In this document: in pieces, positions 25,429 through 34,992 of the stretch
How positions within the stretch are numbered: position 1 is the stretch's first letter
Layout: the number at the start of each line of letters is the position of its first letter
From: Herbinix hemicellulosilytica
GTDB taxonomy: Bacteria > Bacillota > Clostridia > Lachnospirales > Lachnospiraceae
Direction: 5' to 3'
Length of the DNA stretch: 64,000 bases
Assembly: GCF_002904165.1 (NCBI RefSeq)
Contig: NZ_CVTD020000027.1
Span: 40,262 to 104,261 of the forward strand
Notes under the pieces: generated by a model
Told to the model about the DNA's origin: nothing
The model's input: only the letters and a program-made list of their open reading frames with translations
Database searches by the model: none
Position numbers and translations under genes: made by a program

Positions 25429-25939
25429 AATTGTCCTGATAAGATTGCAGCAAAGTAATAACTTCCTTTAACTCTTCTTCGTAATTGATACCCTTGCATA
25501 TTCCCCTTACAGCCTCTATTATTTCTTTAGAATCCTGATAACTGATATTTGCAGGTATATTCCGATTATTTATCTGTCCTTCTTTTTCATTTTTTAATAA
25601 AGTACAGATCTGTTTTAATTCTTCTTCTGTTCTGTTTATACTTTTTTTTAGTGCCGCATATGTTGCTTTTTGTATGTTTAACATCTCTGTCAGAGCCACA
25701 TCCCGTTTTTTTGCATCAAGCTTTCTGGCTTCATCCCATAGAAGCAACGTTTTCTTATACCTGCCGGATATATGCTCCCAGACGGAATCAAACCATAAAT
25801 ATCCCGTAAGTATAACCACAATTCCTATTCCGATAATACTGAAAAAATCCTGTTTAGGTGCATTTAAAAGATATGCTTCTCCAAGAATAGCTATAATAAA
25901 ACCGGCACCAAAAAGTATAATGCTTATTTTGCTTTTCAT
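25415..25939 (-). CDS. Unknown two-TM, coiled-coil membrane protein
   Basis: A 174-aa protein not recognised as a named family. Two hydrophobic helices at about residues 5-25 and 33-50 are followed by a mostly helical, charged cytoplasmic-looking region (about 65-125) with coiled-coil character (LKKSINRTEEELKQICTLLK) and a second helical stretch at the C-terminus. It is the last gene of the phosphate operon, 60 bases after the sensor kinase, and is presumably co-transcribed. Its coding end runs into a 23-bp tandem repeat. Function unknown; a membrane adaptor role is only a guess from location. Confidence 0.7.
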   Translation of the reverse strand: MKSKISIILFGAGFIIAILGEAYLLNAPKQDFFSIIGIGIVVILTGYLWFDSVWEHISGRYKKTLLLWDEARKLDAKKRDVALTEMLNIQKATYAALKKSINRTEEELKQICTLLKNEKEGQINNRNIPANISYQDSKEIIEAVRGICKGINYEEELKEVITLLQSYQDNFNYK

Positions 25940-25998
25940 TCGTATCTACCGCCCGCTTTACATTGTCATCATATATATCGGCATAAATGTTTCTTATA

Positions 25999-27390
25999 TT
26001 AACTTAAGGGAATTCTTACGGTAAATTTAGAACCTTTGCCAAGCTCACTTTCCAATTGAATAGTTCCTCCGTAATAATTGACTATATGCTTAACAATAGA
26101 AAGGCCGAGCCCTGTTCCGCCCATTTTTTTGCTTCTTCCCTTATCAACCCGGTAAAACCGTTCAAAAACCCGGGCTTTTGATTCTTCAGGAATTCCTACT
26201 CCTGTATCCTCTACAATAAATATGACTTCGTTGCCTTCTTTTTTAATTATGATATTTACTTTCCCGTTAGGTTTATTATATTTAATTGCATTTGATATAA
26301 GGTTGTTTAAAAGTTCCTTCATTTGTCCGTCATTTGCCTTAATAGTAAGAGGTTGACAATTAACTTCTATTGTAATATTGTTTTGTGCCGCCATAGGTTT
26401 TAAAGAAGCTATAACCTCATTTACCAGTGGAGTTATTCTTATGTCTTTTATAGTAACCTCCGCTTCTTTTGTTTCCAGACGGGAAATCATTAAAATATCG
26501 TTAATCAGGTTTGCCATATTCTGAGCTTCTTTTTTTATCCGGTATAAAAATTCTTTCTTCATTTCTTCATTGGCAGCCATGTCATTTTCCAAAAGTTCAA
26601 CGTATCCCCTGATAGAAGTAATTGGGGTTTTAAGTTCATGAGAAACGTTTGTGAAAAATTCCTGTCGTACCATTTTCTCAAATTCTATTTTCTTTAAGGA
26701 TTCTTTTACCACATCCGCCATTCGTTTAGTAGTATCGGCGATTAAATTCAGTTCATAGTATTCATACGTCCGGAAAGAAAACTCCGGAATGTTCTCTTTT
26801 AGCTTTAACATTTCTTCGGAAATCTCATATAGAGGTCTTGTAATGGATCTTGCAAGGCTATTTGCCAGGATCATGGAAATCAAAAGTGTAACTCCCAGGC
26901 TTAAAATAAAAGCCGGAAGCAGTATAGACATATAACTGAATACCCCTGAAAAGGGTTTTGATAACCTAAGAATATAATTTCCCTGTTCTGACATATAGGA
27001 AACATAAAGCATTGATATATTCAGGCTTTGAGATTTCCTCTTAGCATATCCAATACCATCTTTTATTGCTTTTTGAATTTCTTCCCTGTCCAAATGATTT
27101 TCCATAGATAAAAGATCTGATATTTCACTATCAACGAGAACATTTCCTTCGGTATCTATAATCGTAAGCCTGGATTCGGCATCCTCTAATATATCGCTTA
27201 ATTTATTAAGCTGTTTTTTCAAATCTTTTTTATAATCCAGTGATTGGTCTATGATTTTAATAATATTAAGTAGGTTTTCTCTGGTTTTATCAAGCAAAAT
27301 ATTGCCGATTGCGGCACAAAAAATGCTGCCGCTAAGTATTAACGCCAGTAAAAGTATAATTATATAATTTTTAAATATTGCTCTTTTCAT
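25999..27390 (-). CDS. phoR: PhoR-type sensor histidine kinase
   Basis: A 463-aa membrane kinase. One helix at about 9-30, an extracytoplasmic sensing region (about 31-155), a second helix (about 156-178) and a HAMP linker precede the kinase core. The phosphorylated histidine is in SHELKTP (H251), and the ATP-binding boxes are LLNNLISNAIKYN, VEDTGVGIPEE and GGTGLGLSIVKHI. Family members sense phosphate status with the Pst/PhoU complex and phosphorylate PhoP/PhoB. No PAS domain is obvious, unlike E. coli PhoR. Naming as PhoR rests on the pst-phoU-phoP context. Confidence 0.9.
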   Translation of the reverse strand: MKRAIFKNYIIILLLALILSGSIFCAAIGNILLDKTRENLLNIIKIIDQSLDYKKDLKKQLNKLSDILEDAESRLTIIDTEGNVLVDSEISDLLSMENHLDREEIQKAIKDGIGYAKRKSQSLNISMLYVSYMSEQGNYILRLSKPFSGVFSYMSILLPAFILSLGVTLLISMILANSLARSITRPLYEISEEMLKLKENIPEFSFRTYEYYELNLIADTTKRMADVVKESLKKIEFEKMVRQEFFTNVSHELKTPITSIRGYVELLENDMAANEEMKKEFLYRIKKEAQNMANLINDILMISRLETKEAEVTIKDIRITPLVNEVIASLKPMAAQNNITIEVNCQPLTIKANDGQMKELLNNLISNAIKYNKPNGKVNIIIKKEGNEVIFIVEDTGVGIPEESKARVFERFYRVDKGRSKKMGGTGLGLSIVKHIVNYYGGTIQLESELGKGSKFTVRIPLS

Positions 27391-27459
27391 AACTCTTCAC
27401 TAACGGTATCCTTTTATTTTTGCTTTTATTTTTTTGATTTATTACTACTATATTTATTT

Positions 27460-28134
27460 TTATTTTATAAAACGGTAACCGACACCCCGGATAGTTTTTA
27501 TTACAGATCCCATAGGCCCAAGTTTTTGCCGCAGGGAACGAATATGAATATCTAAAGTTCTTGATTCTCCCACATATTCGTATCCCCAAATATGATTAAG
27601 CATTTCATCTCTTGAAACTACTCGAAAGCTGTTTTCAAAAAGATACAGCAACAGCGCATACTCTTTATAAGTAAGCTCAACCGGTTTATTTTCTACGAAC
27701 ACTTCTCTGGTCATCGGATTTATAGTAAGTGCTCCAACAGTCAAAGGCTCTTTGATTTCTTCTTTATCTACCCTTCTAAGAAGTGATCTTATCCTAGCAG
27801 CAAGTTCTAAGATCCCAAAAGGTTTTGTCATATAATCATCGGCCCCGACATCAAGTCCCGCAACTTTATCAAGTTCCTTGTCCTTGGCTGTAAGGCATAT
27901 TATCGGAATATCTTTTAGCAGTGCATCCTTTCGGATATACTTTATCGCCGAAAGACCGTCCATTCCCGGAAGCATAATATCAAATATGGCCAAATCCGGT
28001 TTTTCGTTCTTCATACTTTGTAAAGCAGGTTCCGCAGCCTCAAATGTCCTTATCTTATATCCGAATCCCTCAAGGGCTATCTTAATCAGTTCCCGGATGC
28101 TTTCATCATCTTCAATTATATAGATATATCCCAT
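27460..28134 (-). CDS. phoP: PhoP/PhoB-type response regulator
   Basis: A 224-aa OmpR-class regulator. The receiver domain (1-120) has the acidic pocket (IIEDDE), the phosphoacceptor aspartate at D52 in AIFDIMLPGMDG and the conserved lysine in MTKPFG. The C-terminal winged helix (about 128-224) ends with the usual R-x-x-V-G-Y-R-F. It should bind the direct repeats upstream of pstS (32586-32613). It lies between phoU and the kinase gene, all on one strand. Confidence 0.92.
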   Translation of the reverse strand: MGYIYIIEDDESIRELIKIALEGFGYKIRTFEAAEPALQSMKNEKPDLAIFDIMLPGMDGLSAIKYIRKDALLKDIPIICLTAKDKELDKVAGLDVGADDYMTKPFGILELAARIRSLLRRVDKEEIKEPLTVGALTINPMTREVFVENKPVELTYKEYALLLYLFENSFRVVSRDEMLNHIWGYEYVGESRTLDIHIRSLRQKLGPMGSVIKTIRGVGYRFIK

Positions 28135-28152
28135 CTTTACCTCCTATTAAGG

Positions 28153-28815
28153 CTATAACAAACGGATATTGTTCAAGGAGCCGGTTACATGAAATTCGGT
28201 CCATTCGCATATATTTACGGCATGATCTCCTATTCTTTCAAAATATTTTGCTATCATTAAAATATCTACACATTGATCCACCTGATCAGACGATGTTTTT
28301 AAGATACCGGCAACCTCAAGCTTAACCTTATCAAATAATTCATCTACATAATCGTCCCGTTTTATAATATCTCTTGCTTTATTTAAATCAAGACATGTAA
28401 ATGCTTCCACAGCATCATGAACCATTGACTTAGCTGCCATTCCTATTTCGGGAATATGCTTAACCAGATCATATATATGCTCTCTTTTTTCACGAATAAT
28501 AAGCTCAGCTATATCTGCAGCATGATCTCCGATACGTTCCATATCTGTGACCACTTTTAAGGCTGTCGTTACCATCCTAAGATCACCTGCAACAGGCTGC
28601 TGTCTGACAATTAAGTATAAGCACCGTGCTTCAATGGCTTTTTCTATATCGTTAATGATTCTGTCCCCCATTATTATATCTCGGGCCAAATTCACATCCT
28701 GATTTTTAAAAGCTGTCATTATATTATCAATTGCAGCTTCTATTAAGCCGGCCATTTCATATAAATCATCTTTTAGCAATTTCAGTTCTGTATCAAAATT
28801 AATTCTTGCATTCAT
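28153..28815 (-). CDS. phoU: Phosphate transport regulator PhoU
   Basis: A 220-aa peripheral protein made of two PhoU three-helix bundles. It links the Pst transporter to the PhoR kinase and represses the Pho response when phosphate is ample. Metal-binding-type words are visible twice (DMERIGDHAADIAEL and YFERIGDHAVNICEW). The start is the ATG following AAGGTGG; an upstream ATG has poorer spacing. It follows pstB by about 150 bases. Confidence 0.95.
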   Translation of the reverse strand: MNARINFDTELKLLKDDLYEMAGLIEAAIDNIMTAFKNQDVNLARDIIMGDRIINDIEKAIEARCLYLIVRQQPVAGDLRMVTTALKVVTDMERIGDHAADIAELIIREKREHIYDLVKHIPEIGMAAKSMVHDAVEAFTCLDLNKARDIIKRDDYVDELFDKVKLEVAGILKTSSDQVDQCVDILMIAKYFERIGDHAVNICEWTEFHVTGSLNNIRLL

Positions 28816-28964
28816 TATATCCACCTTCATTATAATTTTAATTTCGTTATCTGTCTATGTCAAACTCTCATAACAACTATATGCTGAAAATTACAACAAA
28901 CATTAATATGCCCTTTAAACTGCTTATCTATAAACAGAAAACTATTTGTAAATTAACCTTATAT

Positions 28965-29720
28965 TTATCCAAATCTGCCCGTAATATAGTCCTCTGTCCG
29001 TTTATCTGAAGGTCTTGTAAACAAGTTATCAGTTGAAGCATATTCTACTAATTCTCCCATTAAAAAAAATGCGGTGTAATCGGAAATCCGGGCAGCCTGT
29101 TGCATATTGTGGGTCACTATAACTAGGGTATATCTTTTTTTTAGTTCCAGCATCAGATCTTCTATCTTTAAAGTTGAAATCGGGTCCAATGCGGAAGTAG
29201 GTTCATCCATTAATAGCACTTCCGGTTCTACAGCCAATGCTCTGGCAATACACAGTCGCTGCTGTTGCCCTCCGGAAAGCCCTAACGCAGGCTTTTTTAG
29301 CTTGCCTTTCACCTCTTCAAATAAAGCTGCATCTCTTAAACTTTTTTCTACAATTTCATCTAATTTGGCTTTATTTTTTATTCCATAAAGTCTGGGCCCA
29401 TATGCCACATTATCATATATTGACATCGGAAAGGGATTTGGCTGTTGAAATACCATTCCTACTTTTTTTCTGAGCAAAGTAGTATTCACTCTTTTATCAT
29501 ATATATCCTCTCCATCCAGTTTTATTGTTCCCGTTAATTTTACTTCCGGTATAAGATCGTTCATCCTATTTAAAGTTCTAAGAAATGTGGATTTTCCGCA
29601 TCCAGAAGGTCCTATAAGAGCCGTTATTGACTTTTCTTTTATATTCAAATCAATATTTTTTAAAGCATGATTTGAGCCGTAATATAAATTAAGATTTTTA
29701 ACATTTATTTTGTCTTTCAA
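28965..29720 (-). CDS. pstB: Phosphate ABC transporter ATP-binding protein
   Basis: The 251-aa ATPase of the high-affinity phosphate importer. Walker A is GPSGCGKST, the signature is [16 protein letters not shown], and Walker B is [14 protein letters not shown], as in PstB. The open frame extends 28 codons further upstream, into the end of pstA, but a TTG codon eight bases after GGAGG gives the normal PstB length and beginning ([14 protein letters not shown]), so translation very probably starts at TTG. Confidence 0.95.
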   Translation of the reverse strand: MKDKINVKNLNLYYGSNHALKNIDLNIKEKSITALIGPSGCGKSTFLRTLNRMNDLIPEVKLTGTIKLDGEDIYDKRVNTTLLRKKVGMVFQQPNPFPMSIYDNVAYGPRLYGIKNKAKLDEIVEKSLRDAALFEEVKGKLKKPALGLSGGQQQRLCIARALAVEPEVLLMDEPTSALDPISTLKIEDLMLELKKRYTLVIVTHNMQQAARISDYTAFFLMGELVEYASTDNLFTRPSDKRTEDYITGRFG

Positions 29721-29781
29721 TATAACTTCCTCCGTTTTATGATATATTTTAATTTCAAATTTATTATCCACATACCGGCCT

Positions 29782-30669
29782 TTATTTGCGCTTTTTATCC
29801 ACATTCATCTTGTTTAATAAATATTTTGTTGACACATTAATACCTAAAACCATAACCAGAAGAACAAATGCTATACCGAAGGCTGTATCATATTTTGCCT
29901 TTTCCATACTTAGGAATAATTCTATGGTAAGAGTTCCACCAGGCTGCAGAATCTTTTTAAGTAGACCTTCGAAATATTGGCCTAATTTTGGTAGCAAGTG
30001 GCCGCTTCCTGCGGTAAACATTAAAGCTGCCGATTCTCCAACAATTCTTCCGACAGACAGAATAATTCCGGCTATAATTCCCGGCATTGCTGACGGAAGT
30101 AAAATAGTTCTGATCATATACCACTTTGTTGCCCCTATGCCTAATGCTCCTATCCGATAACTGTCCGGTACCGCCTTTAGGGCTTCCTGGGTATTTCTCG
30201 TAATAAGCGGTAGTATAATCAAAGTAAGAGTTAGAGATCCTGTAAGTAAGGAATATCCCAATTTTAATGTCGTCCCAAAAAATACATAACCGAATAATCC
30301 GAAAACAACCGAAGGAATTCCGGATAATGTTTCTGTTGTAAATTTAATTAACCTGACTAATCTACCCGGCCTGGCATATTCATTCAGATATATAGCCGAA
30401 CCCACACCCAAGGGTATGGCTATCAGCAGAGTAAGAATAATAATATATAATGTATTAACAATATTTCCCGCTATTCCTGTTGTACCTTTCAATGCACTGG
30501 ATTCAGTAGTTAAAAACTGCAAATTTATATAAGGAATTCCCCTGTAACTTATATAGCCTACTATTCCAACTAAAATAATAATTGAAAGAAAAGCACAAAA
30601 ATATATGATACCGTAAGCTATTATATCCAGTTGCCTGGTCTTTTTTTTATAAAGAGTTCTTTGTTCCAC
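29782..30669 (-). CDS. pstA: Phosphate ABC transporter permease PstA
   Basis: A 295-aa membrane permease with about six helices and the binding-protein-dependent transport signature ([25 protein letters not shown] in pieces). It pairs with PstC to form the phosphate channel. Its first 23 bases overlap the end of pstC, which indicates coupled translation. Confidence 0.95.
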   Translation of the reverse strand: MEQRTLYKKKTRQLDIIAYGIIYFCAFLSIIILVGIVGYISYRGIPYINLQFLTTESSALKGTTGIAGNIVNTLYIIILTLLIAIPLGVGSAIYLNEYARPGRLVRLIKFTTETLSGIPSVVFGLFGYVFFGTTLKLGYSLLTGSLTLTLIILPLITRNTQEALKAVPDSYRIGALGIGATKWYMIRTILLPSAMPGIIAGIILSVGRIVGESAALMFTAGSGHLLPKLGQYFEGLLKKILQPGGTLTIELFLSMEKAKYDTAFGIAFVLLVMVLGINVSTKYLLNKMNVDKKRK

Positions 30670-31591
30670 TTTTTAATCCTTTCTTCATTACTTTATTTAA
30701 AATTAAATTTATAATCATTATAAAAGCAAAAAGTATAAGGCCTATGGTATATAAAACCCGTTTATGAGTATCTGTGGCATAAGACATTTCCGCTACAACT
30801 GCAGTTGTAAGAAAGCGAACCGAGTTAAAAGGTAAAGGCAAATTGGCATTGTTTCCGGCAACCATTGTGATAGCCATAGCTTCACCAACAGCACGACCCA
30901 CACCTAGAACAATAGCGGTTACAATACCCGATTTTGCTGAAGGCAAGATAACTTTAAAAATCGTCTGGATACGAGTTGCTCCCAGGGCTAAAGAAGCATC
31001 TGCAAACTTCTCCGGTACCGATTTTAAAGCTGATTCACTGATATTGATTACCGTAGGTAGTATCATAACAGCCAGGACTATTACTGCGGAGAGCAAATTA
31101 GAACCACCTGTATACTGATGGTCAGGCGTATCCGCAAATAATATAAGTTCTATTTTATACATAAGAGGATTTAAAATTATAATTCCTATTAATCCATATA
31201 TTACAGATGGTATTGCAGCCAGCAATTCTATCGCCGGTTTAACTATTGAAACCAACGGCTTTGGTGCGGCATATGCCAAAAATATAGCGGTTCCGACTCC
31301 AATTGGAACACTTATTAAGACGGCCATAAGGGTTCCAACAACAGAAGTCAGTATTACATATAAAATACCATAAGAAGGTACTTCTGCATTGGGTTGCCAA
31401 AGTGTTCCGAAAAGTATCTCTTTTATTCCTACTTCATAGAGAGCCGGAATTCCGCTTATTATCATATATACAGAAATTGAAAATACAGCAAAAACCGCAA
31501 AAAAAGCACAAATAGCAAAAATTATGTTTGCAGTTCTTTCAATTTTTTCTTTAGATTGATTATTGTCTATAACAGAGAAACTATTATTCAT
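30647..31591 (-). CDS. pstC: Phosphate ABC transporter permease PstC
   Basis: A 314-aa permease with about six helices. Family segments include GTLWQPNAEVPSYGILYVI, AAIPSVIYGLIG and the coupling loop FADASLALGATRIQTIFKVILP. An AAGGAG site precedes the ATG. It follows pstS by 27 bases. Confidence 0.95.
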   Translation of the reverse strand: MNNSFSVIDNNQSKEKIERTANIIFAICAFFAVFAVFSISVYMIISGIPALYEVGIKEILFGTLWQPNAEVPSYGILYVILTSVVGTLMAVLISVPIGVGTAIFLAYAAPKPLVSIVKPAIELLAAIPSVIYGLIGIIILNPLMYKIELILFADTPDHQYTGGSNLLSAVIVLAVMILPTVINISESALKSVPEKFADASLALGATRIQTIFKVILPSAKSGIVTAIVLGVGRAVGEAMAITMVAGNNANLPLPFNSVRFLTTAVVAEMSYATDTHKRVLYTIGLILFAFIMIINLILNKVMKKGLKSGTKNSL

Positions 31592-31618
31592 ATTGGCTCC
31601 TTTTTTGCCTTACAATTT

Positions 31619-32506
31619 TTATTCTGCCGGAATTAACCCGATGCTCTCTATCAGTCTTTTTCCTTCTTCTGATGTCAGAAATTCAAAAAATGTTCTGACA
31701 ATTTCATTTTGTTTTGAAATTTCTCCTGCCGTTGCCATAACAAAAGGCCGGCTTAAAATGTATTTTCCTTTCGCTATATTGTCTGCCGTTGCATCTATTC
31801 CTTCAATTTTTACTGCATTAACCGTATCGTCCAATATATCAATAGATACATATCCTATAGCTCCCGGTGTTGTTACCACCTTTGCCATAACTCCTCCCGT
31901 GCTGTTTATTTCATTTGCATATTTACATTGATCCTCAATACCTAAAATTTCTTCAAATGCTCCTCTTGTTCCCGAACCGGATTCGCGGCCAATTACTACT
32001 ATCGGTTGGTCTTTTCCTCCAAGTTCACTCCAATTTTTTATTTTTCCTGTAAAAATACCAATTATCTGATCTTTAGTTAAATCATTTACAGTATTTTCTT
32101 TATCAACAATTATGGCTATACCGTCTATTGCAACAATATTCTCTACCGCTCCGGCTTCTTTTTCGCTTTCTTTAAGATTTCTTGATGCATTTCCAATATC
32201 TACTGTTCCGGCTATTACTTGCTCAATTCCAGCACTGGAACCTATAAATTCAGTTGATACGGTAACATTTGGATATTTTTCCATAAAGGCTTCTGCCATA
32301 ATATTTGCCAACTTCTCCATAGAAGTAGAACCTGCCATGGTAAGATGACCGCTTAAATTATCTTCTTTAATTGTCTTTTCATGTTCATTATTATCAGTCA
32401 TACTATTATTGACATTTTTATTTTGTCTGCCGGAACAGGATACCGTAACACAAAAAGTAGTTATTATCATAGTAGAAAATAAAAAATTTTTTAAAAATTT
32501 TTTCAT
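31619..32506 (-). CDS. pstS: Phosphate-binding lipoprotein PstS
   Basis: A 295-aa lipoprotein that captures phosphate outside the membrane. The signal sequence ends in a V-S-C lipobox (C24), followed by an Asn-rich linker. Phosphate-binding segments are AGSTSMEKLAN, ASRNLKESE and the VIGRESGSGTRGAFEE loop. It is the first gene of pstSCAB-phoU-phoPR, with PHO-box repeats about 80-110 bases upstream. Confidence 0.96.
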   Translation of the reverse strand: MKKFLKNFLFSTMIITTFCVTVSCSGRQNKNVNNSMTDNNEHEKTIKEDNLSGHLTMAGSTSMEKLANIMAEAFMEKYPNVTVSTEFIGSSAGIEQVIAGTVDIGNASRNLKESEKEAGAVENIVAIDGIAIIVDKENTVNDLTKDQIIGIFTGKIKNWSELGGKDQPIVVIGRESGSGTRGAFEEILGIEDQCKYANEINSTGGVMAKVVTTPGAIGYVSIDILDDTVNAVKIEGIDATADNIAKGKYILSRPFVMATAGEISKQNEIVRTFFEFLTSEEGKRLIESIGLIPAE

Positions 32507-32553
32507 TATACATCCATCCTTTTTTGATTTTCTTTTTTTACATTATAAAAATA

Positions 32554-32582
32554 ACATGGTATCCATAACTCCGATACCATGT
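32554..32582 (-). promoter_or_regulatory. Hairpin between the PHO boxes and pstS
   Basis: A perfect 10-bp inverted repeat (ACATGGTATC / GATACCATGT) with a 9-base loop. On the minus strand it is followed by a T-rich stretch that also contains TATAAT (32542-32547). It could be an attenuator, a protein site or a transcript-stabilising hairpin. Confidence 0.5.
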
Positions 32583-32585
32583 TTC

Positions 32586-32613
32586 TGTTAAGATTATGTT
32601 AAGTTTATGTAAA
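32586..32613 (-). promoter_or_regulatory. PHO boxes upstream of pstS (three 11-bp direct repeats)
   Basis: Minus strand: TTTACA, TTAACA and TTAACA spaced exactly 11 bases apart (32608-32613, 32597-32602, 32586-32591). This matches the known PhoP box rule TT(A/C/T)A(C/T)A separated by about five bases. The operon's own PhoP is the natural ligand. Confidence 0.85.
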
Positions 32614-32670
32614 CCAAAGACATATATATCTTTTATGTAATTAGTTGTCAATAATACTTATTTATAACGC

Positions 32671-32723
32671 AATAAGGGTGCATAGATATAACTATACATA
32701 CAGTTTATCTATACACCCTTATT
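32671..32723 (-). terminator. Long hairpin downstream of tRNA-Arg
   Basis: Arms AATAAGGGTG-x-ATAGATA and TATCTAT-x-CACCCTTATT pair over 17 bp with one mismatch around a 17-base loop. It begins 15 bases past the tRNA 3' end and separates the tRNA from the pst promoter. The T-run is weak on the minus strand, so termination is inferred from position. Confidence 0.5.
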
Positions 32724-32738
32724 TATATATTTTTATAT

Positions 32739-32812
32739 CGTGCTTAGCGGGATTCGAACCCACGACCTTCCGCTTAGGAGGCGGACGCTCTATCCTGCTG
32801 AGCTATAAGCAC
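32739..32812 (-). tRNA. tRNA-Arg (anticodon CCT)
   Basis: A 74-nt cloverleaf: acceptor GTGCTTA / TAAGCAC with discriminator G, D-arm GCTCAGCAGGATAGAGC, anticodon stem TCCGC / GCGGA around CTCCTAA (anticodon CCT, reads AGG), T-arm GTGGGTTCGAATCCCGC. CCA is not encoded. Confidence 0.97.
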
Positions 32813-32877
32813 ATAGTCGCAACAAACATATTCTACTATTTGCTTGTCGCTAAGTCAAGAACTTTAATTCAATTTTA

Positions 32878-33753
32878 TTAAAATTCAATTTTTCCCTGAA
32901 GCCATATATTACCCTTAAATCTTCTTCCGGGTAATGGTTCGCCGAGAAGATCTTTTTTGTTTATGCAAAGGCGGAATATTATATCGTTGCATACTAAATC
33001 AAGGTCATAAACTTCTTCGTTAGTAAACGTATTAACAACTAAGCGGCTATCCAAAATTGTAGCCAATATACTGTAATTATCGGATTCTGAACCGTACGGA
33101 ATAAAACTGGTCTCTACAATTGAATAAATATCTTCCTTCTTTGCTCTTCTGGTTACCTTTGCATAAGTATCTATATCATCAAAAGTAAGACTGTCTATTG
33201 CTTCCTGGTTTCCTTTTTTTGCTTCTGCTATTAGTTTATTTCTGTTTATTCTTTCGGCTGTTATGTTTCTTACCTGAATTTCATCCTTGTTTATGGGAAG
33301 TATGGTTCTTCCCTCAAGAGACAAAGCTGACAAAGTAACCGGAACATTTAAATTCAAAAGTTTTTTGCTGTTTTTTCTTTCCAAATAATCGGCCACGTTC
33401 TGAATATAAAATATAAGTGAAACACCCAAACGGTAATCATCACACATTCCGGTATAAGATTCGGAATCTACCCTTTTATTGATGGCAATTTCTTCCTTTA
33501 CACTGATACCATGACTATATAAAAAGGGAAAATAGTTTTCCAGATGGAAAATATCATTATGATCATATTCCCCTCTTACTGTTATTCCAAAGTCTGGTCC
33601 AAACCACATGGACATCTCGGTCAGGCTGTTCTGATAATCTATTTGAATGGTTTTTCTATTTGAAGCTTTATCTATTACAAGATTAATAAGCTTATTTAGC
33701 TCATTTCTGTTATTAACATTGCTAAACCCTATAGCTCTTAAATAACTGTGCAT
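32878..33753 (-). CDS. DUF3881 family protein
   Basis: A 291-aa soluble protein that I match to DUF3881, a family I associate with Lachnospiraceae; the opening MHSYLRAIGFS is characteristic. No membrane segments, known catalytic motif or DNA-binding element is seen. The protein appears to be an alpha/beta protein with conserved words such as WFGPDFGITVRGEYD, MCDDYRLGVSLIF and GNIWLQGKIEF. An AGAGGTG site precedes the ATG. It lies alone between tRNA-Arg and the HD-GYP gene. Function unknown. Confidence 0.72.
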   Translation of the reverse strand: MHSYLRAIGFSNVNNRNELNKLINLVIDKASNRKTIQIDYQNSLTEMSMWFGPDFGITVRGEYDHNDIFHLENYFPFLYSHGISVKEEIAINKRVDSESYTGMCDDYRLGVSLIFYIQNVADYLERKNSKKLLNLNVPVTLSALSLEGRTILPINKDEIQVRNITAERINRNKLIAEAKKGNQEAIDSLTFDDIDTYAKVTRRAKKEDIYSIVETSFIPYGSESDNYSILATILDSRLVVNTFTNEEVYDLDLVCNDIIFRLCINKKDLLGEPLPGRRFKGNIWLQGKIEF

Positions 33754-33875
33754 AAAATCACCTCTTTTTCCGTCAAAATAAATCTATATAACTTACTAAT
33801 AAATACGCTTATATTCCAAAATACATGTGATATTATTTATATCATACTTTATTCCAAACTGCAAGAAAGATTATA

Positions 33876-34940
33876 CTAATCCATTATGGTATCGGTAATA
33901 AACAAAGTCAACTCTTTTGTAAGGTCTTTTTCTATCCATTCGGTAGGTTTTCTGCCGTTGGCATCCTGGATAATTCTTATAACCGGTCTTGTAGGACATT
34001 TCGGATTTTGTCTTAGCACAATTCCGATTTCATTTTGATTTGTAATAACCAAAGCACCGATTGGATAAGCTGCTACAGAAGCGACAAAAGCCTTTACCAC
34101 ATCAAGATCAAACTTGCTTTCTGCCTGGCTTACAATAAAATCTATGGCATCATGAACTTTCATTTTCGGAACCAAATTACCGTATACCCTGCTGTCAAAT
34201 TCGTCACACACCGCAGCAATTCGGCTACCTATACGAATTTTATCTCCTTTTAAATGAAAAGGATATCCCGAACCGTCCATTCTTTCATGATGGCTTAATA
34301 TAATATCTTTTGAAGTAGATGACAGCCATTTCATCTTTTCTACTGCGGAATAACCGTAAATCACATGTTTCTTGATCTCTTTTTGTTCCTTTTCAGAAAA
34401 TTCGTCCATTTTACGATTACTAAAGTCTGTTGTAATAAATGTAAAACCAATGTCATGCAAAAGACACCCTATCGCAATCTCTCTGACTTTTTTCTTAGGG
34501 AGTTTAAGTTTAAAAGCCAAGATTACCGAAAGGGCACATACATTCAATGAATGAGAATAAGTTCCTTCATCTTTATTTCTTATGCTTGACAGGTTATAAA
34601 TAACATCCGGTTGCTGCAATATATCATTTATTATTTCATCCGCTATAGTTATAATCTCTTCCAATTCGTTGTCGGTTTGATAAGTATATTTTGTAAGTAT
34701 TTCTCTTACGGTTTCCTGGCATTGTTCTTTTATTTGATACTCCAGACTTTCTTCCAAATCAATACCTTGTCCGATTTCATCTTCCACATAAATATACTCT
34801 ATATTTAATGCTTTCAAGCGGCTTACATAATCTTTCTTTACAATTGTTCCGGCTGTCATTAATACAGAATTATTTTCACTCACTATATCTTTTGCTAAAC
34901 ATTCATTACCTTTTACAGAATCTACGGAAATAATTCTCAT
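33876..34940 (-). CDS. HD-GYP domain protein (putative cyclic di-GMP phosphodiesterase)
   Basis: A 354-aa cytoplasmic protein. About 1-60 forms a small N-terminal domain of the type often found before HD-GYP domains. The HD-GYP core (about 115-290) has LLHDIG (HD at 162-163), the paired histidines and HHERMDGSGYP (217-227). The lysine that normally follows HDxG is phenylalanine here (HDIGF). Family members hydrolyse cyclic di-GMP, so it could oppose the GGDEF protein encoded at 12813-14723. It carries no receiver or membrane segment. Confidence 0.88.
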   Translation of the reverse strand: MRIISVDSVKGNECLAKDIVSENNSVLMTAGTIVKKDYVSRLKALNIEYIYVEDEIGQGIDLEESLEYQIKEQCQETVREILTKYTYQTDNELEEIITIADEIINDILQQPDVIYNLSSIRNKDEGTYSHSLNVCALSVILAFKLKLPKKKVREIAIGCLLHDIGFTFITTDFSNRKMDEFSEKEQKEIKKHVIYGYSAVEKMKWLSSTSKDIILSHHERMDGSGYPFHLKGDKIRIGSRIAAVCDEFDSRVYGNLVPKMKVHDAIDFIVSQAESKFDLDVVKAFVASVAAYPIGALVITNQNEIGIVLRQNPKCPTRPVIRIIQDANGRKPTEWIEKDLTKELTLFITDTIMD

Positions 34941-34992
34941 ACCGATCCTTTCAAACCGTATTATTATCGACTATAAACCCTAAAACACAACA

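Noticed and set aside
29721..29804. 28-residue N-terminal extension of PstB
   Set aside because: A TTG with GGAGG at the right distance gives the standard PstB length; the extension overlaps pstA and has no ribosome site.
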